8,837 bases of DNA from HRBIN29 sp034431815 (GTDB taxonomy: Bacteria > Chloroflexota > Dehalococcoidia > Tepidiformales > Tepidiformaceae): NCBI GenBank assembly GCA_034431815.1, contig DAOUCS010000197.1:1-8837 (forward strand). Reading direction: 5' to 3'. Within the stretch, counting starts at the first letter, position 1, and every line of letters begins with the position of its first letter. Below, piece after piece: positions 1 through 5,517 of the stretch. The notes under the pieces were generated by a model. The model ran no database searches and had not been told where the DNA came from. It was given only the letters and a program-made list of their open reading frames with translations. A program made the translations under genes and the position numbers.

Positions 1-134
1 CGACTCGAACCCGGGCTCTTGTCAGCGGGCTGCTCGTCGCCGAGCGAGGCGATGGCAGCGGCCACCACGATGACCACCAGGATAGCGGCAGCGACCCCCA
101 AACCGCCGAAGAATCCGCCCTTGAACGCCTTCAT
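1..134 (-). CDS. Small membrane-anchored protein of unknown function, N-terminal part (3' end outside window)
   Basis: The frame begins with ATG at 134-132 and is still open at the window edge, giving 44 visible residues. It starts MKAFKGGFFGGLGVAAAI: two lysines, a glycine/phenylalanine-rich stretch, then a hydrophobic helix of about 18 residues (about 13-31, mostly A, V, I and L). A polar D/E/P/S-rich segment follows. This looks like an uncleaved signal anchor or a single transmembrane segment with an exported tail. The start is supported by a good Shine-Dalgarno site (AAGGAG, minus strand of 144-149) 9 nt upstream. I do not recognise a family, and the domain after the anchor is not visible. 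The gene is divergent from the tRNA at 573. No clear -10 element was seen within about 100 nt upstream. Confidence 0.72.
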   Translation of the reverse strand, partial: MKAFKGGFFGGLGVAAAILVVIVVAAAIASLGDEQPADKSPGSS

Positions 135-143
135 GTCTTCGCT

Positions 144-149
144 CTCCTT
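144..149 (-). promoter_or_regulatory. Shine-Dalgarno site of the membrane-anchored protein
   Basis: AAGGAG on the minus strand, 9 nt before the ATG at 134. It fixes the start and is the main support for reading this truncated frame as a real gene. Confidence 0.65.
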
Positions 150-270
150 CGCGTAACGTCGCCAGACAGCGCCGGCTCTGACGCCATCGTGAACCCGGGC
201 CGCGCCATCCGCAATGTGGGCAGGTTTCACGACGATTCGGATTTGCACGGATTCCCCTCACAGATGGCAC

Positions 271-294
271 GCCCCCGGAGCGCGCTCCGGGGGC
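271..294. repeat. Perfect 24-bp GC-rich palindrome
   Basis: The half-site GCCCCCGGAGCG is followed directly by its exact reverse complement. As RNA it would form a 10-bp stem with a CGCG loop. There is no T-tract on either side, so it is not a canonical intrinsic terminator. No gene on either strand ends just before it, which makes a termination role doubtful. It could be an operator for a dimeric regulator, a transcription-blocking hairpin or part of a structured RNA. Confidence 0.7.
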
Positions 295-326
295 AGCCGG
301 AAGGAGGGTGGAGTGCCTGACGGCCT

Positions 327-357
327 GTTGTCGGTGCAGACCCCGTCTGCCGACAAC
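327..357. repeat. Long bulged inverted repeat (13 bp paired)
   Basis: GTTGTCGG (327-334) pairs with CCGACAAC (350-357). Inside it, CAGAC (337-341) pairs with GTCTG (345-349) around a CCC loop, leaving a 2-nt bulge (TG, 335-336) on one side. The structure is 33 nt downstream of the 24-bp palindrome. A strong AAGGAGGG purine run lies between them at 301-308. It is potentially an RNA hairpin on either strand. Confidence 0.6.
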
Positions 358-490
358 TGATACTCAGCATCATCAGGACCGCGCTGCCTGTCAAACGGTC
401 ACGGACGCGGCGAGCGGGGATCGCTCCAGGTCAACGACAAGCGGCGGTCAATGCCTTCCCGGAGGGCGCGGCGGTACCACCGGGCTACCA

Positions 491-524
491 CCACGCGGAC
501 TGTCCCGGCCGCCCTTCCGCGTGG
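491..524. repeat. 8-bp inverted repeat
   Basis: CCACGCGG (491-498) and CCGCGTGG (517-524) are exact reverse complements separated by 18 nt. The pair lies 49 nt before the tRNA gene. At this base composition an 8-bp match is only mildly unusual alone, but it adds to the cluster of inverted repeats in this gap. Confidence 0.4.
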
Positions 525-560
525 CAGGGCTCCCGCTGGCCGAGCCGGGATGCGGGGGCG

Positions 561-566
561 TACGCT
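561..566 (+). promoter_or_regulatory. Candidate -10 element (TACGCT) of tRNA-Lys
   Basis: TACGCT fits the TANNNT -10 form and ends 6 nt before the mature tRNA 5' nucleotide at 573. Transcription would start at or next to the mature end. No convincing -35 hexamer is visible 17 nt upstream. The same TANGCT-N6 spacing recurs before 4600 and before 7040 (minus), which raises confidence above what one hexamer would deserve. Confidence 0.5.
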
Positions 567-572
567 GATGGC

Positions 573-644
573 GGGCCCGTAGCTCAGCGGTAGAGCAGTG
601 GACTTTTAATCCATTGGCCGTGGGTTCGAATCCCACCGGGCCCA
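573..644 (+). tRNA. tRNA-Lys (anticodon UUU)
   Basis: This is a complete 72-nt cloverleaf. The acceptor GGGCCCG (573-579) pairs fully with CGGGCCC (637-643), and A644 is the discriminator. The D-arm is GCTC/GAGC (582-585 with 593-596). The anticodon stem GTGGA/TCCAT (598-602, 610-614) encloses loop CTTTTAA with TTT at 605-607, which reads AAA/AAG lysine codons. The variable region is 5 nt. The T-arm GTGGG/CCCAC encloses TTCGAAT (620-636). The 3' CCA is not encoded (CAA follows the discriminator), so it must be added enzymatically. No mismatch is seen in any stem except one G-T pair at the base of the anticodon stem. Confidence 0.97.
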
Positions 645-968
645 CAAACCGGAGCGTTGCCGCACATCTCCCCAAACGGCACGTCACCGCCCGACCCGTT
701 CAACCGCAGAGGACCGCAATCCGCGCTTCGCTGACTTCCGTTCGCCCGCGAGGACGCCAGCGCTGCCCGCGATGCAGGGACTCGACGAAAGCGCTACGAC
801 TCTTCCCGGTACCCCGACCTGCCTGGCCCCCCAAGGGCCCTCGCTGCCCAACGGGCGAGCGGAAGCGCTGGGGCCAACGCTCCGACGCACCTGGACTGTG
901 ACCCTCGTAACGGTCTCGCGGCCTTGCGCGCGCCATGCTCATCCCGAAAACCCGGACCTACCAGCCGG

Positions 969-982
969 TAAGTACTAAGTAC
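969..982 (+). repeat. Tandem 7-bp repeat TAAGTAC x2 upstream of the kinase start
   Basis: TAAGTAC occurs twice with no gap (969-975 and 976-982), immediately before the AAGGAGG site at 983-989. The copies also create the palindrome AGTACT at 971-976. The stretch is AT-richer than its surroundings. It may keep the translation initiation region unstructured or serve as a small operator; the function is unknown. Confidence 0.55.
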
Positions 983-989
983 AAGGAGG
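983..989 (+). promoter_or_regulatory. Shine-Dalgarno site (AAGGAGG) of the histidine kinase
   Basis: AAGGAGG lies 7 nt before the GTG at 997, so it selects this GTG as the start. Another GTG at 992 is in a different frame and too close to the site. Confidence 0.7.
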
Positions 990-996
990 ACGTGCG

Positions 997-2372
997 GTGG
1001 CGAGCGTTCCGGTAGCCATTGACTCCACGCTCGAGAGATCGGCGGGTCCCCGGTCCGTGGTTGCGCGGAACCCGGTCCGCCGCGACCGCTGCCGGTCGTT
1101 CATCGAACCAATCGCCTCGGTCCTGCCGGCCGGGGTCGGCGCCGTCGCACTCGTCGTGCTCCTCTTCATCGGCCACGTCGGCGTAAGGGACTCTGTCCGA
1201 CGCGCAAATCTCCTGGCCGACGCCGTCGCCGAGATTTCCCTCGCTTCCGCCACCGGCGCGCCCCTCCACCTCGAAGCGGCTCGCGCGCTGACCCTCGAAG
1301 CGGGCGAATTCGAACTCGCCCTCCTCGCTGCTGGAACCGTTCCGGCAGGCGACAGCGCGGCGCTCGAGCAGGTGCTCCGCATCTACAGCGAGCGACGCGT
1401 AGCGATTCAACACCAAGCCGAAACGCGATTCCTCTACCTGTCGGGCGCAGGCTTGGCCCTCCTCACCGCAGGGACGGTTGCCAGCGTTCTTCTCTGGCGG
1501 CGGCGTTGGGCCTTGCGGTGGCGACACATCCGTTGCCTCTCCGCCGTCGCGCAGGCGCTCGCCGAGCGGCCGCTCGAGGCCGCCGTCGTGCCCTGCCAGG
1601 CGAACGACGACCTTGGCCGCCTCGAAACGGTGCTCTCCTCCGTCGCCGGGCAGCTCGCCGACTACCTGGTCCATCAGCAGCGCCTCACGCTCCTCGGAGA
1701 GCATGTCGCCTTCGTTACATTCGCGGCCCCCTCGCCTGCATCGCCATGGGCCTCTCGCTCCTTGACGCAACTGGCCTCGAGCCCGAGCTGCGCGACCAGC
1801 TCGTGAGCGAAGCACAGCGCGCGGCCGCGCTCGCAGATGACCTGCGCAGCTTCGCGCGCCGGAACGATGCTCCGCGCAAGTGCGACCTCGCGGCCGAAAT
1901 CGAATCGACCGCCCGCTTCGTTCGGGCGAAGGCGGCCCGCGCGGGCGTCACCCTGCACCTCGACGCACGACCCGTCATCGTCCCCGCGCGCAGCAACGAG
2001 ATTCGGCAGATCCTCATCAACCTCGTGGAGAACGCCATCGACGCCGTCGGGTCCGTCTCCCGCCGGAACGTCCTCGTCGCCTCGGCTTTGGAAGGATGCG
2101 AGGCGGTCCTGCGCGTCGAGGACTCCGGTCCCGGTATTTCGCCGGAAGCCCGCGATCGCATCTTCGAAAGCTTCTATACCACGAAGGAATCCGGCACCGG
2201 GCTCGGACTCGCCATCGTTCGCCGAATCGCTAAGGGTCTCGGAGGCACGGTCGAGGTCGGGTCGTCGAACGCCCTGGGCGGCGCAGCGTTCGTCGTTCGC
2301 CTCCCCGCCTGTCACGAACCGCTCGAAGTGGCGCCCGAGGAGCCTTCGTTGGAGGTGCGGCTTGTCCCATGA
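997..2372 (+). pseudogene. Membrane sensor histidine kinase, frameshifted at the H-box (phospho-acceptor His missing)
   Basis: The first part (GTG 997 to about 1719) encodes a cytoplasmic N-terminus, a transmembrane helix (about residues 41-61), a helical extracytoplasmic region of about 85 residues, a second transmembrane helix (about 145-167) and a linker ending LTLLGEHVAFVT. The HisKA motif should then continue as His-Glu-x-Arg-x-Pro-Leu. Instead the frame slips and runs on as non-homologous sequence to a stop at 1804-1806. Reading resumes one frame over at 1719 as IRGPLACIAMGLSLL and is intact to TGA 2370-2372. It contains the N-box (NEIRQILINLVENAIDAV), G1 (VEDSGPGIS) and F/G2 (FYTTKESGTGLGLAI) motifs. 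A 7-nt loss restores frame and length (about 460 residues) and would have removed exactly the His and Glu codons. As written it cannot autophosphorylate. A sequencing or assembly error is the main alternative. No response regulator gene is adjacent. Confidence 0.85.
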
Positions 2373-2480
2373 GGTAACAAGGCGAGCGTTCTGGCCAGCG
2401 CGCCTCGCGGGGCGCAGGATGCTGCTTCGTCGCGGGGGCGTACCGGGCGAGCACTCCGAACCCGCCGCGGTGCGTTTGCC

Positions 2481-3335
2481 ATGACGGGCCGGACAGCGCT
2501 CGTGCTGAGCGGCGGCGGCAGCCTGGGGGCGGTTCAGGTCGGCTTCATTCGCCGCGCAATGGAGCTCGGGATCGAATTCGACATCATCGTCGGAACAAGC
2601 GTCGGAGCGCTGAACGCCGCGTACGTGGCCTTCCACGCGCCGCGCGACCACGACTGCCTCGAGCGGATCTGGAGCGGCCTGGCTCGCACGCGCCTATTCA
2701 GCCGGAACCCCCTCACGATTGCCAGGAGCCTCGTGCGATCGCGCCTCAGTGCCTACGACAACGGCTTGATCCGGCACCTCCTCGCGGAGCACCTCGCCAG
2801 CGACCGCTTCGAAGATGCGCGTGCCGAGCTCTACGTCACAGCGACCGACGTTTGCGCCGGCACGCGTGCCGTCTTCCACGAGGGCTCAATTACCACCGCG
2901 ATCCTTGCCTCCACGGCGATACCGGGCGTCTTCCCCCCGGTGAGGCTCGGCGACCGGCTCTTCGTCGACGGCGGCGTGACATCCGGCGGCGACATCGACG
3001 TCGCGATCGAAGCCGGTGCGAGGTCGGTGGTGTACGTGGACCTTCGCGCACCCCTGTCCGCTGGCTGCCCGAAGAACTTGTTCGAGCTTGTCGTCCGCTC
3101 GTTCGAACTTCTCGCGCAAGACCGCGCAGCATGTGCCGTCGAGCACAGAACGTATCCCGCTGAGGTCGTCCACATCCAACCCGGGCTGCGCGGCAGCTTT
3201 GCCGATTTCCGGAATGCCCCACGCCTCCTCTTCGAGTCGTACCAGCTCGCCTGCGAGGTGTTCGACCACTGCTACGCCGGCGGCGTCCTCCGGGCGGGGC
3301 ATTACCATGGGCCCTCCAACCTTGGAGCCGGCTAG
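2481..3335 (+). CDS. Patatin-like phospholipase / lipid acyl hydrolase
   Basis: This 284-residue protein has the full patatin Ser-Asp dyad. The oxyanion-hole loop SGGGSLG is at residues 10-16, the nucleophile elbow GTSVG has Ser40, the block ASTAIPGVFPPV is at about 143-154, and the catalytic Asp163 lies in DGG. No signal peptide or membrane helix is seen, so the enzyme is probably cytoplasmic or peripherally membrane-bound and hydrolyses acyl esters of lipids. Family members of this size act as phospholipases, lysophospholipases or esterases; the substrate here is unknown. The ATG at 2481 is chosen because the oxyanion loop must begin close to the N-terminus; no clear Shine-Dalgarno site precedes it. 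The gene is 108 nt after the broken kinase, on the same strand and in the same frame as the kinase's second half. Co-transcription is plausible. Confidence 0.93.
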   Translation: MTGRTALVLSGGGSLGAVQVGFIRRAMELGIEFDIIVGTSVGALNAAYVAFHAPRDHDCLERIWSGLARTRLFSRNPLTIARSLVRSRLSAYDNGLIRHLLAEHLASDRFEDARAELYVTATDVCAGTRAVFHEGSITTAILASTAIPGVFPPVRLGDRLFVDGGVTSGGDIDVAIEAGARSVVYVDLRAPLSAGCPKNLFELVVRSFELLAQDRAACAVEHRTYPAEVVHIQPGLRGSFADFRNAPRLLFESYQLACEVFDHCYAGGVLRAGHYHGPSNLGAG

Positions 3336-3612
3336 GCTTCGGCGCAGTCCCGCGGTTCTTCGGGCCGTGTGCATTCCCCGCGCATTGGGCGCCCCGGGCC
3401 CGAGGCGCGGCTCTCCCGGCGAGGCTCCCAAACCGGTAGCCCTGCTGTAGCCATGCCTGGCGAGCGGGCGGCCACGCACGCAGCTCGATCGCCGGAGGTG
3501 ACCACGGTACTCGTGCCGCGAGCGGGGCTTCGGCCAGCCGCCGCCCTCGCGGCCCACCGTGCGGTGACAGTCGTCACAGCATCGCGCCCAAGTCGCCGCA
3601 CAGCATGAGAGC
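3336..3612 (+). other. Gap between the patatin and DUF547 genes (277 bp)
   Basis: No convincing gene is present. A GC-rich stem GCGCC/GGCGC (3389-3393 with 3404-3408, loop 10 nt containing CGGGCCCG) lies about 53 nt after the patatin stop and might act in termination, though there is no T-tract. A short inverted repeat GTGAC/GTCAC (3564-3568, 3573-3577) and repeats of ACAGCAT (3576-3582, 3600-3606) precede the DUF547 start. Their meaning is unclear. Confidence 0.35.
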
Positions 3613-4353
3613 ATGGTCGAAGCGCGCGCGGAGAACCTGCCTCCTACGCCGGCGCAGTGGCCGGATGCCGTTGCGCTCTCGGTTGAACTCCTCCGAGCGG
3701 TGCGCGCGGGCCAGGGCGCTGCGGAATTCGACGCACTCGCACGTCTTCCGATATCGGAGCTCCGCCGATCGCTCGTCTCCGATGCCGAGAAGCTGGCGTT
3801 CTGGATCAACGTCTACAACGCCGGCATCCAGCACGCCCTCGCACACGCTCCCAGGCAGCATCGGCTCCGTCTGAAATTCTTCGCGAAGGCTGGTGTGCGG
3901 GTAGCCGGTCGTAAACTGACCTTCAACGCCGTCGAACACGGACTTCTCCGCCGGTCCAGCTTCGCCTTCACCCTCGGCTACCTCTCGAACCCCTTCCCGA
4001 GCCGCTTCGAACGGACCTTTCGCGTCGAACGGAAGGATCCTCGAGTACACTTCGCGCTCAACTGCGGTGCTGCAAGCTGTCCGCCGATCGCGGTGTACGA
4101 GCCCGAGCGCATCGACGCGCAGCTCGACCTCGCCGCGCGCTCGTACCTCGAACCCACCACCGTGTACAACCGAGCGGAGAACGGCGTGACCGTCTCGCGC
4201 CTTTTCCTCTGGTTCCGGGGCGACTTCGGTGGGCCGGACGGTGTGCGCGAACTGCTCGAGCGTTACGGGCTTATCCCCGCCGGCTCTGCTCCGCGATTGC
4301 GGTACGCTCCCTACGACTGGACGCTGGCGCTGGGGCGGTACGCTCCAGACTGA
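3613..4353 (+). CDS. DUF547 family protein
   Basis: This 246-residue protein carries the DUF547 signatures: LAFWINVYNA at about 61-70, DPRVHFALNCGAASCPPI at 142-159 with Cys151 and Cys156, and WFRGDFGG at 200-207. The function of the family is not established. Its conserved Cys/His/Asn block has suggested a hydrolase- or protease-like fold to some annotators, but I would not assign an activity. No signal peptide or transmembrane helix is visible. ATG 3613 is the best start: an in-frame stop lies at 3565-3567 and no other ATG or GTG lies between. The Shine-Dalgarno site is weak (GAGAG directly upstream). The gene follows the patatin gene by 277 bp on the same strand, so linkage is uncertain. 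Confidence 0.9.
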   Translation: MVEARAENLPPTPAQWPDAVALSVELLRAVRAGQGAAEFDALARLPISELRRSLVSDAEKLAFWINVYNAGIQHALAHAPRQHRLRLKFFAKAGVRVAGRKLTFNAVEHGLLRRSSFAFTLGYLSNPFPSRFERTFRVERKDPRVHFALNCGAASCPPIAVYEPERIDAQLDLAARSYLEPTTVYNRAENGVTVSRLFLWFRGDFGGPDGVRELLERYGLIPAGSAPRLRYAPYDWTLALGRYAPD

Positions 4354-4587
4354 CCCGCCGGTCTGCCATGTGCGACGGTGGGGCGCGCCATTTTTGCCGA
4401 ACCTTCCGATACTCGGACTCCTGCGAGCGCGGCGCCAGGACGGGCTCGGCTTAGCTGCCCGGCAACGACCATGCCGTTGGCACAGGCGGCCCGCGCAGTC
4501 GAGTCGGCGGGGCGGAGAACGAGTTCCCGTGCTTCGAATCCTGTCAGGGCCGAATGCGTTGCCCGGCTAGCCTCGGCCTTCCCGTGG

Positions 4588-4593
4588 TAAGCT
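4588..4593 (+). promoter_or_regulatory. Candidate extended -10 (TGGTAAGCT) for a leaderless PAC2 mRNA
   Basis: TAAGCT ends 6 nt before the GTG at 4600, and a TG dinucleotide at 4585-4586 gives the extended -10 form TGN-TAAGCT. Transcription would start at or within a base of the GTG. This fits the absence of any Shine-Dalgarno site. No well-spaced -35 is seen; TTGCCC at 4559 is 23 bp away, too far for normal spacing. Confidence 0.5.
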
Positions 4594-4599
4594 CGGGCC

Positions 4600-5475
4600 G
4601 TGGCGGACGCGCTCAGGCTCGACTCGCTGCCCGAACTGCGCAGCCCGGTAGCTGTCGTCGCCTTCGCCGGCTGGAACGACGCGGCCAGCGCGGCAACCAA
4701 CGCTGCCCGCTTCCTCGCCCGCCGGCTCGGCGCCCGCCGCTTCGCCTCCATCGACCCCGAGCCGTTCACCGACTTCCGTTCGACGCGGCCGACGGTCCGC
4801 CTCAACGCTTTCGGCGAACGGGAGATCATCTGGCCCCAGATGGACTTCCTCTACGCCCGGAACCCGACCGGACCGCACGACGTGGTGGTGGGAATCGGCA
4901 CCGAGCCCGACCTCCGCTGGCGAACCTACAGCGGGATCGTCGTGGATTTGCTCCAACGTCTCGGCGTCACCCTCTTCGTTTCGCTCGGTGCGCTGCTGGC
5001 CGACGTCCCCCACACGCGGCCGGTGAGGGTAACGGGAACGGCACCCGACCCCGACACCGCCGCGCGCCTCGGACTCACCGTCTCGCGCTACGAAGGCCCG
5101 ACCGGGATCGTGGGCGTCCTCACCGACGCGGTGCGGCGAGCCGGCATTCCGGCGATGAGCCTGTGGGCGAACGTGCCGCACTACATCACCACCGCGCAAA
5201 ACCCCCCGGCCACGCTGGCGCTCCTCCAACGCCTGGAGCAGCCGCTCGGTCTCTCGTTCGACCTCACGGAGCTGCAGAAGGCGGGCGAGCGGTTCGTGCG
5301 CGACGTCAACGCGGCCATCGCCGCGAATCCGGAAATCCAGTCCTACGTCCGCCAGCTCGAGGCAGCGGCAGACCAGGCTGCCTCCACCGAGGAGCCTTCC
5401 CTCCCGCCGGCAAAGGAGCTCCTCCTCGACATCGAGGAGTTCCTCCGCCGGCAGCGGGGTGAACGCGACACCTAG
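4600..5475 (+). CDS. PAC2 family protein (proteasome-assembly-chaperone-2-like fold)
   Basis: The 291-residue product matches the actinobacterial-type PAC2 family throughout: VAVVAFAGWNDAAS (17-30), the DPEPFTDFRSTRP block (52-64), FVSLGALLADVPHTRPVRV (126-144), YEGPTGIVGVLTD (164-176) and MSLWANVPHYI...NPPATLALL (186-209). The fold is shared with eukaryotic proteasome assembly chaperone 2, but the role in bacteria is not settled; no proteasome or Pup genes are visible here. A charged C-terminal helix (about 270-288) ends the protein. GTG 4600 is the start because the conserved block begins about 17 residues later and no upstream Shine-Dalgarno site exists; the mRNA may be leaderless. The gene converges on the DinB-like gene across 42 bp. 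The 246 bp before it, back to the DUF547 stop, contain nothing convincing beyond the promoter. Confidence 0.93.
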   Translation: MADALRLDSLPELRSPVAVVAFAGWNDAASAATNAARFLARRLGARRFASIDPEPFTDFRSTRPTVRLNAFGEREIIWPQMDFLYARNPTGPHDVVVGIGTEPDLRWRTYSGIVVDLLQRLGVTLFVSLGALLADVPHTRPVRVTGTAPDPDTAARLGLTVSRYEGPTGIVGVLTDAVRRAGIPAMSLWANVPHYITTAQNPPATLALLQRLEQPLGLSFDLTELQKAGERFVRDVNAAIAANPEIQSYVRQLEAAADQAASTEEPSLPPAKELLLDIEEFLRRQRGERDT

Positions 5476-5492
5476 CGCATCGGCAAGCTGCA

Positions 5493-5514
5493 GCGCTGTT
5501 GCGAAACAGAGCGC
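5493..5514. terminator. Possible bidirectional terminator hairpin between convergent genes
   Basis: CTGTT (5496-5500) pairs with AACAG (5505-5509) around a GCGA tetraloop of the GNRA type. GC pairs can extend the stem past a G-A mismatch. It sits in the 42-bp gap between two convergent stops, where termination is expected on both strands. No T-tract follows on either strand, so intrinsic termination would be weak. Confidence 0.35.
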
Positions 5515-5517
5515 GAG

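Larger units (their letters stand above)
135..572. other. Gene-free region rich in inverted repeats (438 bp)
   Basis: No open frame here has a convincing start or protein-like composition. The region lies between a minus-strand gene start and a plus-strand tRNA. It holds a perfect 24-bp palindrome (271-294), a bulged hairpin (327-357), an 8-bp inverted repeat with an 18-nt loop (491-524) and a smaller GGCTC/GAGCC stem (528-546). A direct repeat of CGGATT separated by TGCA is at 238-253. I found none of the sequence signatures I know for RNase P RNA, tmRNA or SRP RNA. It may contain regulatory sites for both flanking units or an unclassified structured RNA. Confidence 0.5.
645..996 (+). other. 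Gene-poor gap between tRNA-Lys and the kinase gene (352 bp)
   Basis: No convincing gene is seen. A weak stem TGCCG/CGGCA (658-662, 677-681) follows the tRNA, and a weak CTCGC/GCGAG stem lies at 840-859; neither has a T-tract. The end of the gap carries a tandem TAAGTAC duplication and the Shine-Dalgarno site of the kinase. A 26-codon ATG frame (935-1015) runs into the kinase start but has no Shine-Dalgarno site. The kinase promoter could not be located. Confidence 0.45.

Noticed and set aside
22..270. Minus-strand frame with a TCPHCGW zinc-knuckle-like string
   Set aside because: Only one CxxC pair is present, the rest is Arg-rich noise, and it overlaps the better-supported membrane protein gene (1-134) with its own Shine-Dalgarno site.
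285..320. SRP-RNA-like CCGGAAGGAGGG string
   Set aside because: It recalls the SRP domain IV loop, but the AGCAGCC side and the long pairing arms are absent; it is better read as a purine run.
448..687. Minus-strand frame containing GFEPTANGLKVHCSTAELRA
   Set aside because: This is the antisense translation of the tRNA-Lys gene, a well-known spurious protein pattern.
1700..1740. Programmed ribosomal frameshift to rescue the kinase
   Set aside because: No slippery heptamer or stop-associated shift site is visible at the junction, and a shift would still leave the H-box without its histidine.
958..1815. Long minus-strand frame opposite the kinase gene
   Set aside because: Its composition (Arg/Gly/Glu-rich, no motif) is that of an antisense shadow, while the plus strand shows kinase motifs.
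1674..2651. Long minus-strand frame opposite the kinase and patatin genes
   Set aside because: It crosses two well-supported plus-strand genes and shows no recognisable domain; typical antisense openness in GC-rich DNA.
4530..4545. TTCGAATCCTG string resembling a tRNA T-arm
   Set aside because: The flanks (CGTGC and CTGTC) do not pair as a T-stem, and no acceptor, D or anticodon arm can be built around it.
4554..5462. Plus-strand frame of about 300 codons overlapping PAC2
   Set aside because: It is Arg/Pro/Ala-rich, in a different frame from the motif-bearing PAC2 reading.
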